Below, one piece after another: positions 51,092-59,516 of a stretch of 64,000 nt of DNA; position 1 is the stretch's first letter; each line of letters starts with the position of its first letter. The position numbers and the translations under genes are program-made. The stretch is from Desulfurivibrio alkaliphilus AHT 2. GTDB lineage: Bacteria > Desulfobacterota > Desulfobulbia > Desulfobulbales > Desulfurivibrionaceae. The stretch spans positions 2,919,742-2,983,741 of the forward strand of contig NC_014216.1 in assembly GCF_000092205.1 (NCBI RefSeq). Direction: 5' to 3'. The notes beneath the pieces are model-generated. The model had not been told where the DNA came from and did not search any database. It worked only from the letters and a program-made list of their open reading frames with translations.

Positions 51092-51634
51092 ATGGGATTG
51101 ATGCCCCCGGGAGAAACATTGTTCAGCGCCCAGCAGATCGCTTTGCGGATTGCGGCCCTTGGCAGGCAAATTTCCGCCGATTATCAAGGGCGCGAGCTCC
51201 TGGTGGTGGGGGTCTTGAATGGTGCCTTCATTTTTACCGCCGACCTGGTGCGGGCCTTGTCGGTGCCGGTGACGGTGGATTTCATCCGGGCCGCCAGCTA
51301 CGGGCAGGGATCATCTTCCAGCGGGACGGTGCGGCTGAGCAAAGAGGTGGAGCAGCCTTTGGCCGGCCGCCATCTCCTGCTGGTGGAAGATATTGTGGAC
51401 AGCGGCCGGACCCTGGCTTGTTTGCGCGACCACTTGCGGCAGCGGGGGGCGGCCTCACTGCGGGTCTGTGCCTTGATTGACAAAACCGAGCGCCGGGAGG
51501 TGGAGGTGGCGGTGGATTACCCGGGGTTTGTGGTCCCCCACGGCTTTCTGATCGGCTACGGCCTCGATTACGGCGAACAGCACCGCCAGTATCCGGCCAT
51601 TTACCGGCTTAGTGAGGAACATCTGGAAAAATGA
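51092..51634 (+). CDS. hpt: Hypoxanthine phosphoribosyltransferase
   Basis: 180 residues. The PRPP-binding loop LLVEDIVDSGRTL is intact; VVGVLNGAFIFTADLVRAL and the hinge region VDFIRAASYGQGSS precede it, and VVPHGFLIGYGLDYGEQHRQ is the base site. It salvages hypoxanthine or guanine. ATG 51092 has AGAGGG upstream; an earlier in-frame ATG at 51017 would overlap the palindrome and lacks a site. It overlaps bioA by 4 nt. Confidence 0.94.
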   Translation: MGLMPPGETLFSAQQIALRIAALGRQISADYQGRELLVVGVLNGAFIFTADLVRALSVPVTVDFIRAASYGQGSSSSGTVRLSKEVEQPLAGRHLLLVEDIVDSGRTLACLRDHLRQRGAASLRVCALIDKTERREVEVAVDYPGFVVPHGFLIGYGLDYGEQHRQYPAIYRLSEEHLEK

Positions 51635-53112
51635 ATGATGATTGCTTGATGCAGCAGGACCGGAACTTCCTCTGGCACCCCTTCACCCAGATGCACGATT
51701 ACGCCCACCGTGATCTGCTGCTGGTCGACCGGGCCCAAGGGATAAGGTTGTACGACCGGCAGGGGCGGGAGTATTTCGATACCATCTCTTCCTGGTGGTG
51801 CATTGTCCATGGCCACAGCCATCCCACCATGCAGCACTATGTTCGGGAGCAGCTTGCGCGGCTGGATCAGGTGCTGCTGGCGGGGATCAGTCATGAGCCG
51901 GCGATCCGGCTGGCGGCCAAGCTGGTGGAGCTTACCCCGCCGGGCTTGAGCAAGGTTTTTTATTCCGATAACGGTTCCACCGCCTGTGAGGTGGCGGTGA
52001 AGATGTCGCTGCAGTACTGGCAGCAGAGCGGGCAACCCCAGCGGCGGGAGCTGGTGGCGCTGGAGCGCGGTTATCATGGCGACACCATCGGCACCATGAG
52101 TCTAGGGGGAGTGCCGGAGTTCCACCAGGCCTTTGCCCACTTGATGTTTCCCTCCCACCGGCTGCCGCCCCCCAATTGTTACCGCTGTCCGGCCGGGCAA
52201 TTGCCGCCGCTGAAGATTGCCGGTGGTGCCGGCGCCGGCCTGGCGACCGGCGAAGCTGACTCGCCGGCACCGCCGTCGGCGGCGGGTGCGCCGGACCGGG
52301 ATGAACCCTTCGGGGTGGCCGGAGAGGTGTTGCGCTGCGACTGCCAGTGCCTTGAGCCGCTGGCCCAGTTGCTGGCCGCCGAGGGGGAACGGATCGCCGC
52401 TTTGATCCTGGAACCCAGAATCCTTGCCGCCGGGGGGATGATTATCTATCCCGCCACTTGGCTGCGGCGGGCTGCCGAGTTGACCAGAAGCTACGGGGTG
52501 CACCTGATCTTTGACGAAGTGGCGGTGGGTTTTGGCCGCAGTGGCACCATGTTTGCCCTGGAGTCCGCCGGGGTGACGCCGGATTTCCTCTGCCTCTCCA
52601 AAGGGCTGACCGGCGGCATGCTGCCCATGGCGGTGACCATGACCAGCGATGAGATTTACCAGGCTTTTTATGGCGAGTACGGCGAGAATCGGACTTTTTT
52701 CCACGGCCACACCTTCTCCGGTAACCCCTTGGCGGCAGCGGCGGCCTTGGGCTCGCTGGCGGTGTTTGCCCAGGAACAGACCATGGCCGGCCTGCCCGCC
52801 AAAATGGCTCATCTGGATCGCTGCCTGGAACGGTTCAAGGAGTTGCCCTGGGTGGGCGATCTGCGCCGCCTGGGGATGATTGCCGCCCTGGAACTGGTGG
52901 AGGATCGGGCCACTAAACGCCCCTATCCGGCCAGCCGGCGGGTGGGCTGGCCCATCTTCCTGGCCGGCCTGGAACAGGGTCTGCTGCTGCGCCCCTTGGG
53001 CAACATCGTCTACCTCTGGCTGCCGTTAAGCACCACCCGGGAAGAAATCAGCACCATTACCGAAAAAATGTGGCAAGTTCTGAGCAATCCGGCCAATATA
53101 GCCGGTGCATGA
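51631..53112 (+). CDS. bioA: Adenosylmethionine-8-amino-7-oxononanoate aminotransferase
   Basis: 493 residues, ~60 longer than E. coli BioA. SSWWCIVHGHSHPTMQHYV, VFYSDNGSTACEVAVKMSLQYW, FDEVAVGFGRSGTMFA and the PLP lysine in LCLSKGLTGGMLPMAVT are typical of biotin synthesis. The extra length is a Gly/Ala/Pro-rich insert near residues 185-235 with several Cys (ending LRCDCQCLEPL), replacing a shorter loop. ATGA overlap with hpt. No other bio genes are in the window. Confidence 0.92.
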   Translation: MNDDCLMQQDRNFLWHPFTQMHDYAHRDLLLVDRAQGIRLYDRQGREYFDTISSWWCIVHGHSHPTMQHYVREQLARLDQVLLAGISHEPAIRLAAKLVELTPPGLSKVFYSDNGSTACEVAVKMSLQYWQQSGQPQRRELVALERGYHGDTIGTMSLGGVPEFHQAFAHLMFPSHRLPPPNCYRCPAGQLPPLKIAGGAGAGLATGEADSPAPPSAAGAPDRDEPFGVAGEVLRCDCQCLEPLAQLLAAEGERIAALILEPRILAAGGMIIYPATWLRRAAELTRSYGVHLIFDEVAVGFGRSGTMFALESAGVTPDFLCLSKGLTGGMLPMAVTMTSDEIYQAFYGEYGENRTFFHGHTFSGNPLAAAAALGSLAVFAQEQTMAGLPAKMAHLDRCLERFKELPWVGDLRRLGMIAALELVEDRATKRPYPASRRVGWPIFLAGLEQGLLLRPLGNIVYLWLPLSTTREEISTITEKMWQVLSNPANIAGA

Positions 53113-53170
53113 CAGCCCTGGGCAAACGGGCCGAAATAAAGGAGTAAGCAAGGCTGTACAACCATCGCGG

Positions 53171-53200
53171 TCCCGCCGGCGGCATAAGCGTCGGCGGGCT
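53171..53200 (+). other. Short G/C stem-loop before tRNA-Arg
   Basis: CCCGCCGGCG and CGTCGGCGGG with a short A/T loop lie between bioA and the tRNA. No T-run follows, so a terminator is only possible. Confidence 0.35.
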
Positions 53201-53202
53201 TG

Positions 53203-53279
53203 GCGCCCGTAGCTCAGCTGGATAGAGCACCGGCCTTCGAAGCCGGGAGTCGCAGGTTCGAATCCTGCCGGGCGCACCA
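53203..53279 (+). tRNA. tRNA-Arg (anticodon TCG)
   Basis: Acceptor arms GCGCCCG and CGGGCGC close the cloverleaf; the anticodon stem CCGGC/GCCGG encloses loop CTTCGAA with anticodon TCG at 53237-53239; T-arm GCAGG-TTCGAAT-CCTGC; the encoded 3' CCA is present. It reads CGA and related Arg codons. Confidence 0.96.
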
Positions 53280-53363
53280 GGAAAAAACGCCGCCGGAACA
53301 CCACGGCGGCTCTGATATTGTTGCGTATACCCCATTTTTTTATCCTGTCACCCGGAGGCGGCC

Positions 53364-54503
53364 ATGAGTTCTGACAATGTGGTTTTCCTTGAGGTTGTTG
53401 AGTGGTTTGACCACGATGGGGTTGAACTGGCCCATCGCATCCCCGAGCGGGGCTCGGGGGAAATCAAATTCGGCGCCCAGTTGATTGTCCGGGAGACCCA
53501 GGCGGCCACCTTTTTTTACAAGGGCAAGGCCTGTGACACCTTCGGCCCCGGCCGCCACACCCTGACCACCGCCAATATCCCGATTTTAACCAAGATCCTG
53601 GCCGCTCCCTGGGCCATGACCAGCCCCCTGCGCACCGAGATTTACTTTACCAACCTCAAGATCTTTCCCAACCTGAAATGGGGCACCCGCGATCCGGTGG
53701 CCTTCCGGGACAGCGAGTTGGGCCTGATTCGCTTGCGGGCCCACGGGGTGTTTAATCTGCAGATCGTGCAGCCGGCCCTCTTTATCAGCACCCTGGTCGG
53801 TACCATGCAGCGCTACAGCAGCGCCGAGATTGAAGAATATCTCAAGCGGGTGATCGTCTCCCGCTTCAACGACCATCTGGGCAGTGAACTGGACACTCTT
53901 TTTAATTTGCCCGGCCGTTACGAAGAGCTCTCCGCCGGCCTGCAGGAACGCTTGCAGGAGGACTTTTCCCACCTGGGCCTGGCCTTGAACCGGCTCTACA
54001 TCACCTCCATCACGCCGCCCCCCGAGGTTCAGAAGACCATCGACGACAAGAGCCGGCTGGGGGTAATCAGTGACCTGGACCGGCTGGTGAAGCTCAAGGC
54101 GGCTCAGGCCATGGAAAAGGCCGCCGAATCCCAGGGGGCCGCCGGCAACGGGCTGGGGATGGGCATGGGGTTGATGCTGCCCTCAATGTTTTCCTCCGCC
54201 CTGCAGCCGCAGGCGGCTCACCAGGGGAGTGGCGCCGCCACCGCCGCCCCGTCGCAGAGCAACTGTGCCGAATGCCGGGGGGTGATTCCCGCCGAGGCCC
54301 GGTTTTGTCATCATTGCGGGCACCAGCAGGTGGTCCTGCAGCAGTGCCAGCACTGTGGCAAGAACCTGACCCCCAACGCCCGCTTCTGTCCTCAGTGCGG
54401 CCAGCCCAGCGATACCGCGCCCCCGGCGCCGGTCTGCGGCCGCTGCCAGGCGGAAAATCTGCCCGGCTCAATGTTCTGCAATCAATGCGGAGAACGCCTC
54501 TAA
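53364..54503 (+). CDS. SPFH-domain protein with C-terminal double zinc ribbon
   Basis: 379 residues. The first ~250 residues are an SPFH/band-7-type domain (GSGEIKFGAQLIVRETQ, GRHTLTTANIPIL, LRTEIYFTNLK) without a membrane anchor. A Gly/Met/Ala linker leads to three Cys-pair ribbons (NCAECRG...FCHHCG, QCQHCGKN...FCPQCG, VCGRCQAEN...FCNQCG). Proteins of this type (sometimes called virion-core-like) are widespread but uncharacterised. GGAGGC precedes the ATG. It forms a pair with the next gene. Confidence 0.85.
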   Translation: MSSDNVVFLEVVEWFDHDGVELAHRIPERGSGEIKFGAQLIVRETQAATFFYKGKACDTFGPGRHTLTTANIPILTKILAAPWAMTSPLRTEIYFTNLKIFPNLKWGTRDPVAFRDSELGLIRLRAHGVFNLQIVQPALFISTLVGTMQRYSSAEIEEYLKRVIVSRFNDHLGSELDTLFNLPGRYEELSAGLQERLQEDFSHLGLALNRLYITSITPPPEVQKTIDDKSRLGVISDLDRLVKLKAAQAMEKAAESQGAAGNGLGMGMGLMLPSMFSSALQPQAAHQGSGAATAAPSQSNCAECRGVIPAEARFCHHCGHQQVVLQQCQHCGKNLTPNARFCPQCGQPSDTAPPAPVCGRCQAENLPGSMFCNQCGERL

Positions 54504-54572
54504 CAGCCTGTTGCAAAAAGGGCTTAATGCAAGCCGGTCCGGCCAACTGCCGGGGGAGGTTGCCTTTAATCC

Positions 54573-55790
54573 ATGGAACTGGTTCTGGAATGCCGCCAGT
54601 GCGGCGGTCCCATTGCCCTGCAGGAGACCGATCATCTGGTGACCTGCGGCTATTGCAACGTCAGCACCTACCTGGCCGGCAGCGACTATTTTCGGCTGAC
54701 CCTGCCGGCCCGGCCCGGGTTTGACGAGTTGCTCCAGGTGCCCTACCTGCATTTCCGGGGCTGTTTGTACTCCTGCACGGAAAAGGGGGTGGCGGGCAGG
54801 ATCGGCAACCACTCCCTGCCGGGGGTTACACTTCCTTTCCTGCCGCCCAACCTCAGTGTGCGGACCCAGGCGCTGCCAATGCGCTTTGCCGCGCCCTCCA
54901 CCGGCAACTTTCTGGGTAATCGGTTAACCACGGATAAGGTGCTCGCCTGGCTGGGCCGCAACATGAGCCCGGTGGCCGGCACCGTTTTTCACCAGGCCCT
55001 GATCGGGGAAAGCGTGCAACTGGTTTACCTGCCCATTGCCCGCCGGGGTCGCAAGTTTTTCGATGCCGTTGCCGGTACCCCGTTGCCGGGAACGGCGGAT
55101 GAGGCGGAGGAGGACGTCGCCGCCTTGCGGGAACCGGAGCCGGCCTGGCGCTTGCACCAGTTGGCCACCATCTGCCCCGGTTGCGGCTGGAACCTGGAGG
55201 GACCGCGGGACACCAATGTCCTTTTCTGCCGTAATTGTGTCAGTGCCTGGTGGTTCCGGGATGGTCGTTTTAACCCCTTGGTATACACGCTGGTGCCTTC
55301 CCGCCGCCGGGAGGTGCTTTACCTGCCGTTCTGGCGTATTGAGGCGGCGGGGTCGCCGTTGCCCCTGGCCAGCCATGCCGACCTGATCCGCCTCACCAAC
55401 CAGCCCAGGGTGGTCCAGCCCGACTGGGAGGGGCTGCCTTTACGGTTCTGGGCTCCGGCCTTCAAGATCAGGCCGGATCTTTATCTGCAGCTGGCGGCCC
55501 GGCTTACCCTGGCCAAGCCGGAGTTCGATCAGGTCGAGGCGCTACCGGCCGGTGAGCTGCCCTCGGTTACCCTCCCCCAGGGGGAGGCGATCCAGAGCCT
55601 GGTGCCCATCCTGGCCAATTTAACCGTTAACCGCCGCGAGGTATATCCCGCCTTGCCGGAACTGGCTTTTGCCATCGGTGACGTTCGGCTCTACCTGCTG
55701 CCCTTTTTAACATCCGGTTACGAACTGCATCAGGAGCAGACCGGAGTGCTGGTCAACCGTCGGGCCCTGGAGTACGGTCGCGCCCTGTAA
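54573..55790 (+). CDS. Zinc-ribbon protein paired with the SPFH protein
   Basis: 405 residues. An N-terminal CxxC-x14-CxxC ribbon (LECRQCGG, VTCGYCN) and a second one mid-chain (ICPGCGWN, LFCRNC) are clear; the rest has no recognised family but is rich in aromatic and Pro residues (VLYLPFWRIEAA, LPFLPPNLSV). A GGGGGAGG site precedes the ATG. The 69-base gap to the SPFH gene suggests one operon. No function is assigned. Confidence 0.75.
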   Translation: MELVLECRQCGGPIALQETDHLVTCGYCNVSTYLAGSDYFRLTLPARPGFDELLQVPYLHFRGCLYSCTEKGVAGRIGNHSLPGVTLPFLPPNLSVRTQALPMRFAAPSTGNFLGNRLTTDKVLAWLGRNMSPVAGTVFHQALIGESVQLVYLPIARRGRKFFDAVAGTPLPGTADEAEEDVAALREPEPAWRLHQLATICPGCGWNLEGPRDTNVLFCRNCVSAWWFRDGRFNPLVYTLVPSRRREVLYLPFWRIEAAGSPLPLASHADLIRLTNQPRVVQPDWEGLPLRFWAPAFKIRPDLYLQLAARLTLAKPEFDQVEALPAGELPSVTLPQGEAIQSLVPILANLTVNRREVYPALPELAFAIGDVRLYLLPFLTSGYELHQEQTGVLVNRRALEYGRAL

Positions 55791-55808
55791 CCGCCCGTTG
55801 CCGGAGGG

Positions 55809-58505
55809 TTAGTCGGCCAAAAGTTGTTGCATTACCCGTTGCAGGTCGGCCAGCATGATCGGCTTGTTCAGCCGGGCGGCAAAGCCGTGCGCCTGGTAGT
55901 CGGCCAGCACCGGGTTGTCGGCGTAGCCGCTGGCCACCACCACCCGGGCCTTGGGGTCCAGCGCGTGCAGCTTTTGCACCGCTTCCTGACCGCCCATGCC
56001 GCCGGGGATGGTCAGGTCCATGATTACCAGGTCGAAGGGGTTGTTGGCGTCGCGGGCGGCCCGGTATGCCTCCAGGGCCTGCTTGCCGTCCGTCACGGTG
56101 CTGACCTGGTGCCCCAGGTGTTCCAGGGTCTGCTGCAGCACCCGGCGGACCATCTCTTCATCATCCATGACCAGAATCCTGGCTTGCCGCTGCTGCTCCG
56201 GTGCGGTGGCAGGTTTTGTAGGCGGCAGGCTTTGCCGGCTGGCGGGTAACAAAATGGTAAAGGTGGTGCCGGTGCCAGGCTCGGAGGCAATCTCGATATA
56301 GCCGTCGTGTTTGCTGACAATGGAATGGCAAATGGCCAGTCCCAGGCCGCTGCCGTTCTCCTTGGTGGTGTAGTAGGGGTCGAAAATCAGTTCCTGGTCT
56401 TTCTGGGGAATCCCCGGTCCGTTGTCGCTGATGGTGATGGCGACAAATTTGCCCGGCCGGCGCGGCCCTGGCGCCTCGTTTTCGGCCAGGTTGCAAGCGC
56501 CGATCAGCAGCCGCCCGTTTTCGCCCATGGCCTGGCGGGCGTTGAGCACGATATTCTGGATCACCTGGCTGATTTGCCCCTGGTCGATTTCCGCCAGCCA
56601 GAGGTCGTCGGCAATCTGGTACTCGCAGCTAACCCCGCTGCCCCGCAGCACGAAGGCGGCGGAATCTTTGATTACCGCCACCAGGGAGGCGAGCTTGCGG
56701 ATGGGGTCGCCGCCGCGGGCGAAGGTCAGCAGTTGCTGGGTCAGCCCCTGGGCGCGCAGGCCGGCTTTTTTGGAGTCGGCCAGCAGGTTGAGCAGTTGCT
56801 CGGCGTCAGGTTGCTCTTTTTTCAGTAAAAAGCGGGCCAGGTCGATATTGCCCATGACGGCGGTGAGCAGGTTGTTGAAATCATGGGCAATGCCTGCGGC
56901 CAGCAGCCCCACCGACTCCAGCTTTTTGACCTTGAGCAGCTCTTTTTCCAGGCGTTGATGCTCGGTCATGTCCCGGAACACCAGCACCACGCCGATAATC
57001 TCACCTTCCTGGTCGTGGATCGGGGCCCCGCTGTCGGCGATGGGCCGCCGGCTGCCGTCCTTGCCGATCAGCACGGTATGGTTTTCAAGGGCAATAGTCC
57101 TCCTGCTGGCCAACACCTGGTCCACCGGATTTTGGCAGCTCTCTCCCGTCCGTTCGTTAATGATTTGAAAAACCTCCGGCAACGGGCGCCCGGCGGCTTC
57201 TTCGGCACTCCAGCCGGTGAGCTGGCTGGCCAGGTTGTTGAGCAGCATGATGCGCCCTTGGCGGTCGGTGGTGATTACCCCGTCACCGATGCTCTGCAGG
57301 GTAATGGCCAGCCGTTCTTTCTCGTTGGCCAAGGCCTGTTCGGCCATCTTCCGGTCATGGATATCACGTACCACCGCAATTACAAACTGCTGGTCGTTGA
57401 AGCTGGCCAGCCGCAGCGATACCTCCGACCAGAAGAGCTCGCCGTTTTTTCTCCGGGCATGCCACTCAAAGCGTTGCGGGCCCTGGTTGATGGCGGCAGT
57501 GATTTTGCGACCTGCCTCCTCCATGGTGTAGGGTGGCACGTTGGCGCTGACATCGGCCACCGTCAAGCTCAGTGCTTCCTCGTAACTGAAGCCGTACATT
57601 GCCAGCATCGCCCGGTTTACGTCGGTGATTCTGCCGCTGGGGGATTCATGGATGAAAATGGCGTCACTGGGGGCGTTGAAAATGGTGCGATAACGCGCCT
57701 CGCTGACCTGCAGGCTGGCCAGTTGCCGGCTGTTTTCCTCCGACAGCCGATGCAGCTGCCGGTTGCGTATTTCCAACTCGTTGATCTGGCGGGCCACACT
57801 TTCCTGCAGGTGGTTGAAGGCGGCGGCCAGCAGCCCGATCTCGTCGCGGCTGTCTGTTTTTATCGCCTGGCTGTAATCGCCGCCGATGATCCGCCGGGTG
57901 GCGGTCAGCAGTCCGTTGATTTTGCGGCTTGCCAGATGGCCGCCCCAGAGCAGCAGCAGCAGGGCCAGGGGCAGGGTAAGAGCGGTGATCAGCAGGCTCT
58001 GGTAAAGAACCTGGCTGCGCAAGCCGGCCAGACCGGCCAGCGACAACCCGAAGCGCACCGTCCCGACCCGGGTTTCCCCGGCCAGGGTGAGGTCCATTTG
58101 GGCATGGTAGGTCAGATCATCAAGGGCTGTCAGCACCGAGCTGTCCGGCGCGGGGAGGCGGGTGTCGTCCCCGGCGGCGGCCAGGATCTCACCACGCAGA
58201 TTTTCCACCACAATATAGTTGATTTCGGTGTCGGGCGAGAGCACCAGTTGCTGGACGATGCTGTTGATTTCGCTGTGATCGCGCTGGAATACCCGAGCGG
58301 CCAGGGAGGCGTTCAGCAGGGGTTGCAGGGCGTCCAATTGTGCCTTGGTTTGCGCCTCCAGGGCATCGGTGGCCAGGCGGTGGCTGTTGGCCAGGACCAC
58401 CCCCAGCGTGCAGGCGATGGTCAACATCACCACCAGCACCACTTTGAAGCGCAGCGAGCGCCACCAGGCCAGGCCGGTGAGGTTGTCCAGGGTTGCCAGG
58501 GGCAT
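55809..58505 (-). CDS. Hybrid sensor histidine kinase (HAMP-PAS-PAS-HisKA-HATPase-REC)
   Basis: 898 residues. TM1 ~20-40 and TM2 ~170-190 flank a periplasmic part; HAMP ~190-245; PAS ~270-385; PAS ~395-515; HisKA H541 in LLAAGIAHDFNNLLTA; HATPase with DNGPGIPQ and GSGLGLAI; a C-terminal receiver with D830 in VIMDLTIPGG and K881 in LNKP. No regulator with DNA-binding domain is adjacent. It lies 18 bases from, and on the same strand as, the binding protein at 58524, which probably delivers the ligand. Confidence 0.93.
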   Translation of the reverse strand: MPLATLDNLTGLAWWRSLRFKVVLVVMLTIACTLGVVLANSHRLATDALEAQTKAQLDALQPLLNASLAARVFQRDHSEINSIVQQLVLSPDTEINYIVVENLRGEILAAAGDDTRLPAPDSSVLTALDDLTYHAQMDLTLAGETRVGTVRFGLSLAGLAGLRSQVLYQSLLITALTLPLALLLLLWGGHLASRKINGLLTATRRIIGGDYSQAIKTDSRDEIGLLAAAFNHLQESVARQINELEIRNRQLHRLSEENSRQLASLQVSEARYRTIFNAPSDAIFIHESPSGRITDVNRAMLAMYGFSYEEALSLTVADVSANVPPYTMEEAGRKITAAINQGPQRFEWHARRKNGELFWSEVSLRLASFNDQQFVIAVVRDIHDRKMAEQALANEKERLAITLQSIGDGVITTDRQGRIMLLNNLASQLTGWSAEEAAGRPLPEVFQIINERTGESCQNPVDQVLASRRTIALENHTVLIGKDGSRRPIADSGAPIHDQEGEIIGVVLVFRDMTEHQRLEKELLKVKKLESVGLLAAGIAHDFNNLLTAVMGNIDLARFLLKKEQPDAEQLLNLLADSKKAGLRAQGLTQQLLTFARGGDPIRKLASLVAVIKDSAAFVLRGSGVSCEYQIADDLWLAEIDQGQISQVIQNIVLNARQAMGENGRLLIGACNLAENEAPGPRRPGKFVAITISDNGPGIPQKDQELIFDPYYTTKENGSGLGLAICHSIVSKHDGYIEIASEPGTGTTFTILLPASRQSLPPTKPATAPEQQRQARILVMDDEEMVRRVLQQTLEHLGHQVSTVTDGKQALEAYRAARDANNPFDLVIMDLTIPGGMGGQEAVQKLHALDPKARVVVASGYADNPVLADYQAHGFAARLNKPIMLADLQRVMQQLLAD

Positions 58506-58523
58506 GGTTCAAGCCTTACACAA

Positions 58524-59378
58524 TCAGGGGGTTAGTGTTGCGTCCGGCAACAGGACGTGGACAAAGGGGTCGCTTAAGGCCATGGCCTGCTCGTCGGGGG
58601 GCAGGAAGGAGTGGTATTGGCTCTGCACAAAAAACTTTCGGCCAGCCGGGGTGTCGCCGAAGGCCAGCAGTGACCGGCGTAAATCTTCAACCTCTGCCGC
58701 CGCCATGGTTGGCGGGGCCATGACCAGGAAAGAGTGGGGGGTGGGTGGCGGCGCCCGAAAAAGTTCGTGGAGTTGCCGGCGCTGTTCTTCGTTAACATAA
58801 GCCCACTGGTCCCAGAGCAGGGTCGGGGTAGCGCCGGCTTCCACCTCGCCGTGCAGCAGGGCGCTGACCACGTTGGAAAAGGTAGCGGTTTCAATCACTT
58901 CCACGTCAACACCCAGGGTCAGTCCCTCTTCGGCCAGGGCCTGCTTGGCCAGCATACAGGTCACGGAACGCCAGTTACCCACCGCCATTTTGCCGCCGCG
59001 CAACTCTTTAAGAGTTTTAATTCCCGCAGCGCGGGGCACCAGAATGACGGTGGCCGTCTGCTGGCCGGACATCACCACCAGTTGCCAGCCGTCGCGCTGC
59101 TGGGCCAGGCGGCCCATGTGGGGCGCGGTAATTACCAGGTCGTAATCGCCATGGGCGGTGCGTTCCACAAAACTCATAAAGTCTGGGGCGGAGAGCATCT
59201 CGATTTCCCGGGCCAGGGTCTTTTCCAGGTAGCGCTGCAAAGGCGTGAGCTGGGAGACCATCTGGCTGGGTGAGATATAGGGAAAAACCCCCAGGCGTAC
59301 CGGTTCCGCCAGGGCCGCCGAAGCAGCGGCCAGGCAAGAGATCATGATGAAAAAAATAATTTTTAGCATCTGTGGCAA
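58524..59378 (-). CDS. PhnD-like periplasmic binding protein
   Basis: 284 residues. A signal peptide (IIFFIMISCLAAASAALA) precedes VRLGVFPYISPSQMVSQLTPLQRYLEKTL and DYDLVITAPHMGRLAQQ, typical of phosphate/phosphonate PhnD and of kinase-partner proteins. TTG 59378 has GAAGGA seven bases upstream; the internal ATG 59369 has no site at suitable distance, so TTG is likely the start. Co-directional with the kinase gene, it suggests a two-component ligand-sensing system rather than an importer; no permease or ATPase is near. Confidence 0.85.
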   Translation of the reverse strand: MPQMLKIIFFIMISCLAAASAALAEPVRLGVFPYISPSQMVSQLTPLQRYLEKTLAREIEMLSAPDFMSFVERTAHGDYDLVITAPHMGRLAQQRDGWQLVVMSGQQTATVILVPRAAGIKTLKELRGGKMAVGNWRSVTCMLAKQALAEEGLTLGVDVEVIETATFSNVVSALLHGEVEAGATPTLLWDQWAYVNEEQRRQLHELFRAPPPTPHSFLVMAPPTMAAAEVEDLRRSLLAFGDTPAGRKFFVQSQYHSFLPPDEQAMALSDPFVHVLLPDATLTP

Positions 59379-59516
59379 AAGCAGATCCTTCGGGTGGTTG
59401 CTGAGTAAAAGCTGTGGCTGCTACTGTGGTGGTGTTTGGCAGGCTAGCAATAAAATTTTACCGATAGCGCTTTTAAAGTGCAATGTAAAGTCATCTCGCC
59501 CAGTGTTTTTTTGCGA

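Noticed and set aside
53284-53311. Minus-strand terminator after tRNA-Arg
   Set aside because: A G/C hairpin with a T-run is visible on the minus strand, but no minus-strand gene lies upstream of it to be terminated.
56883-58535. 550-codon plus-strand frame opposite the hybrid kinase
   Set aside because: Composition is a codon shadow of the kinase gene, which has clear domain motifs.
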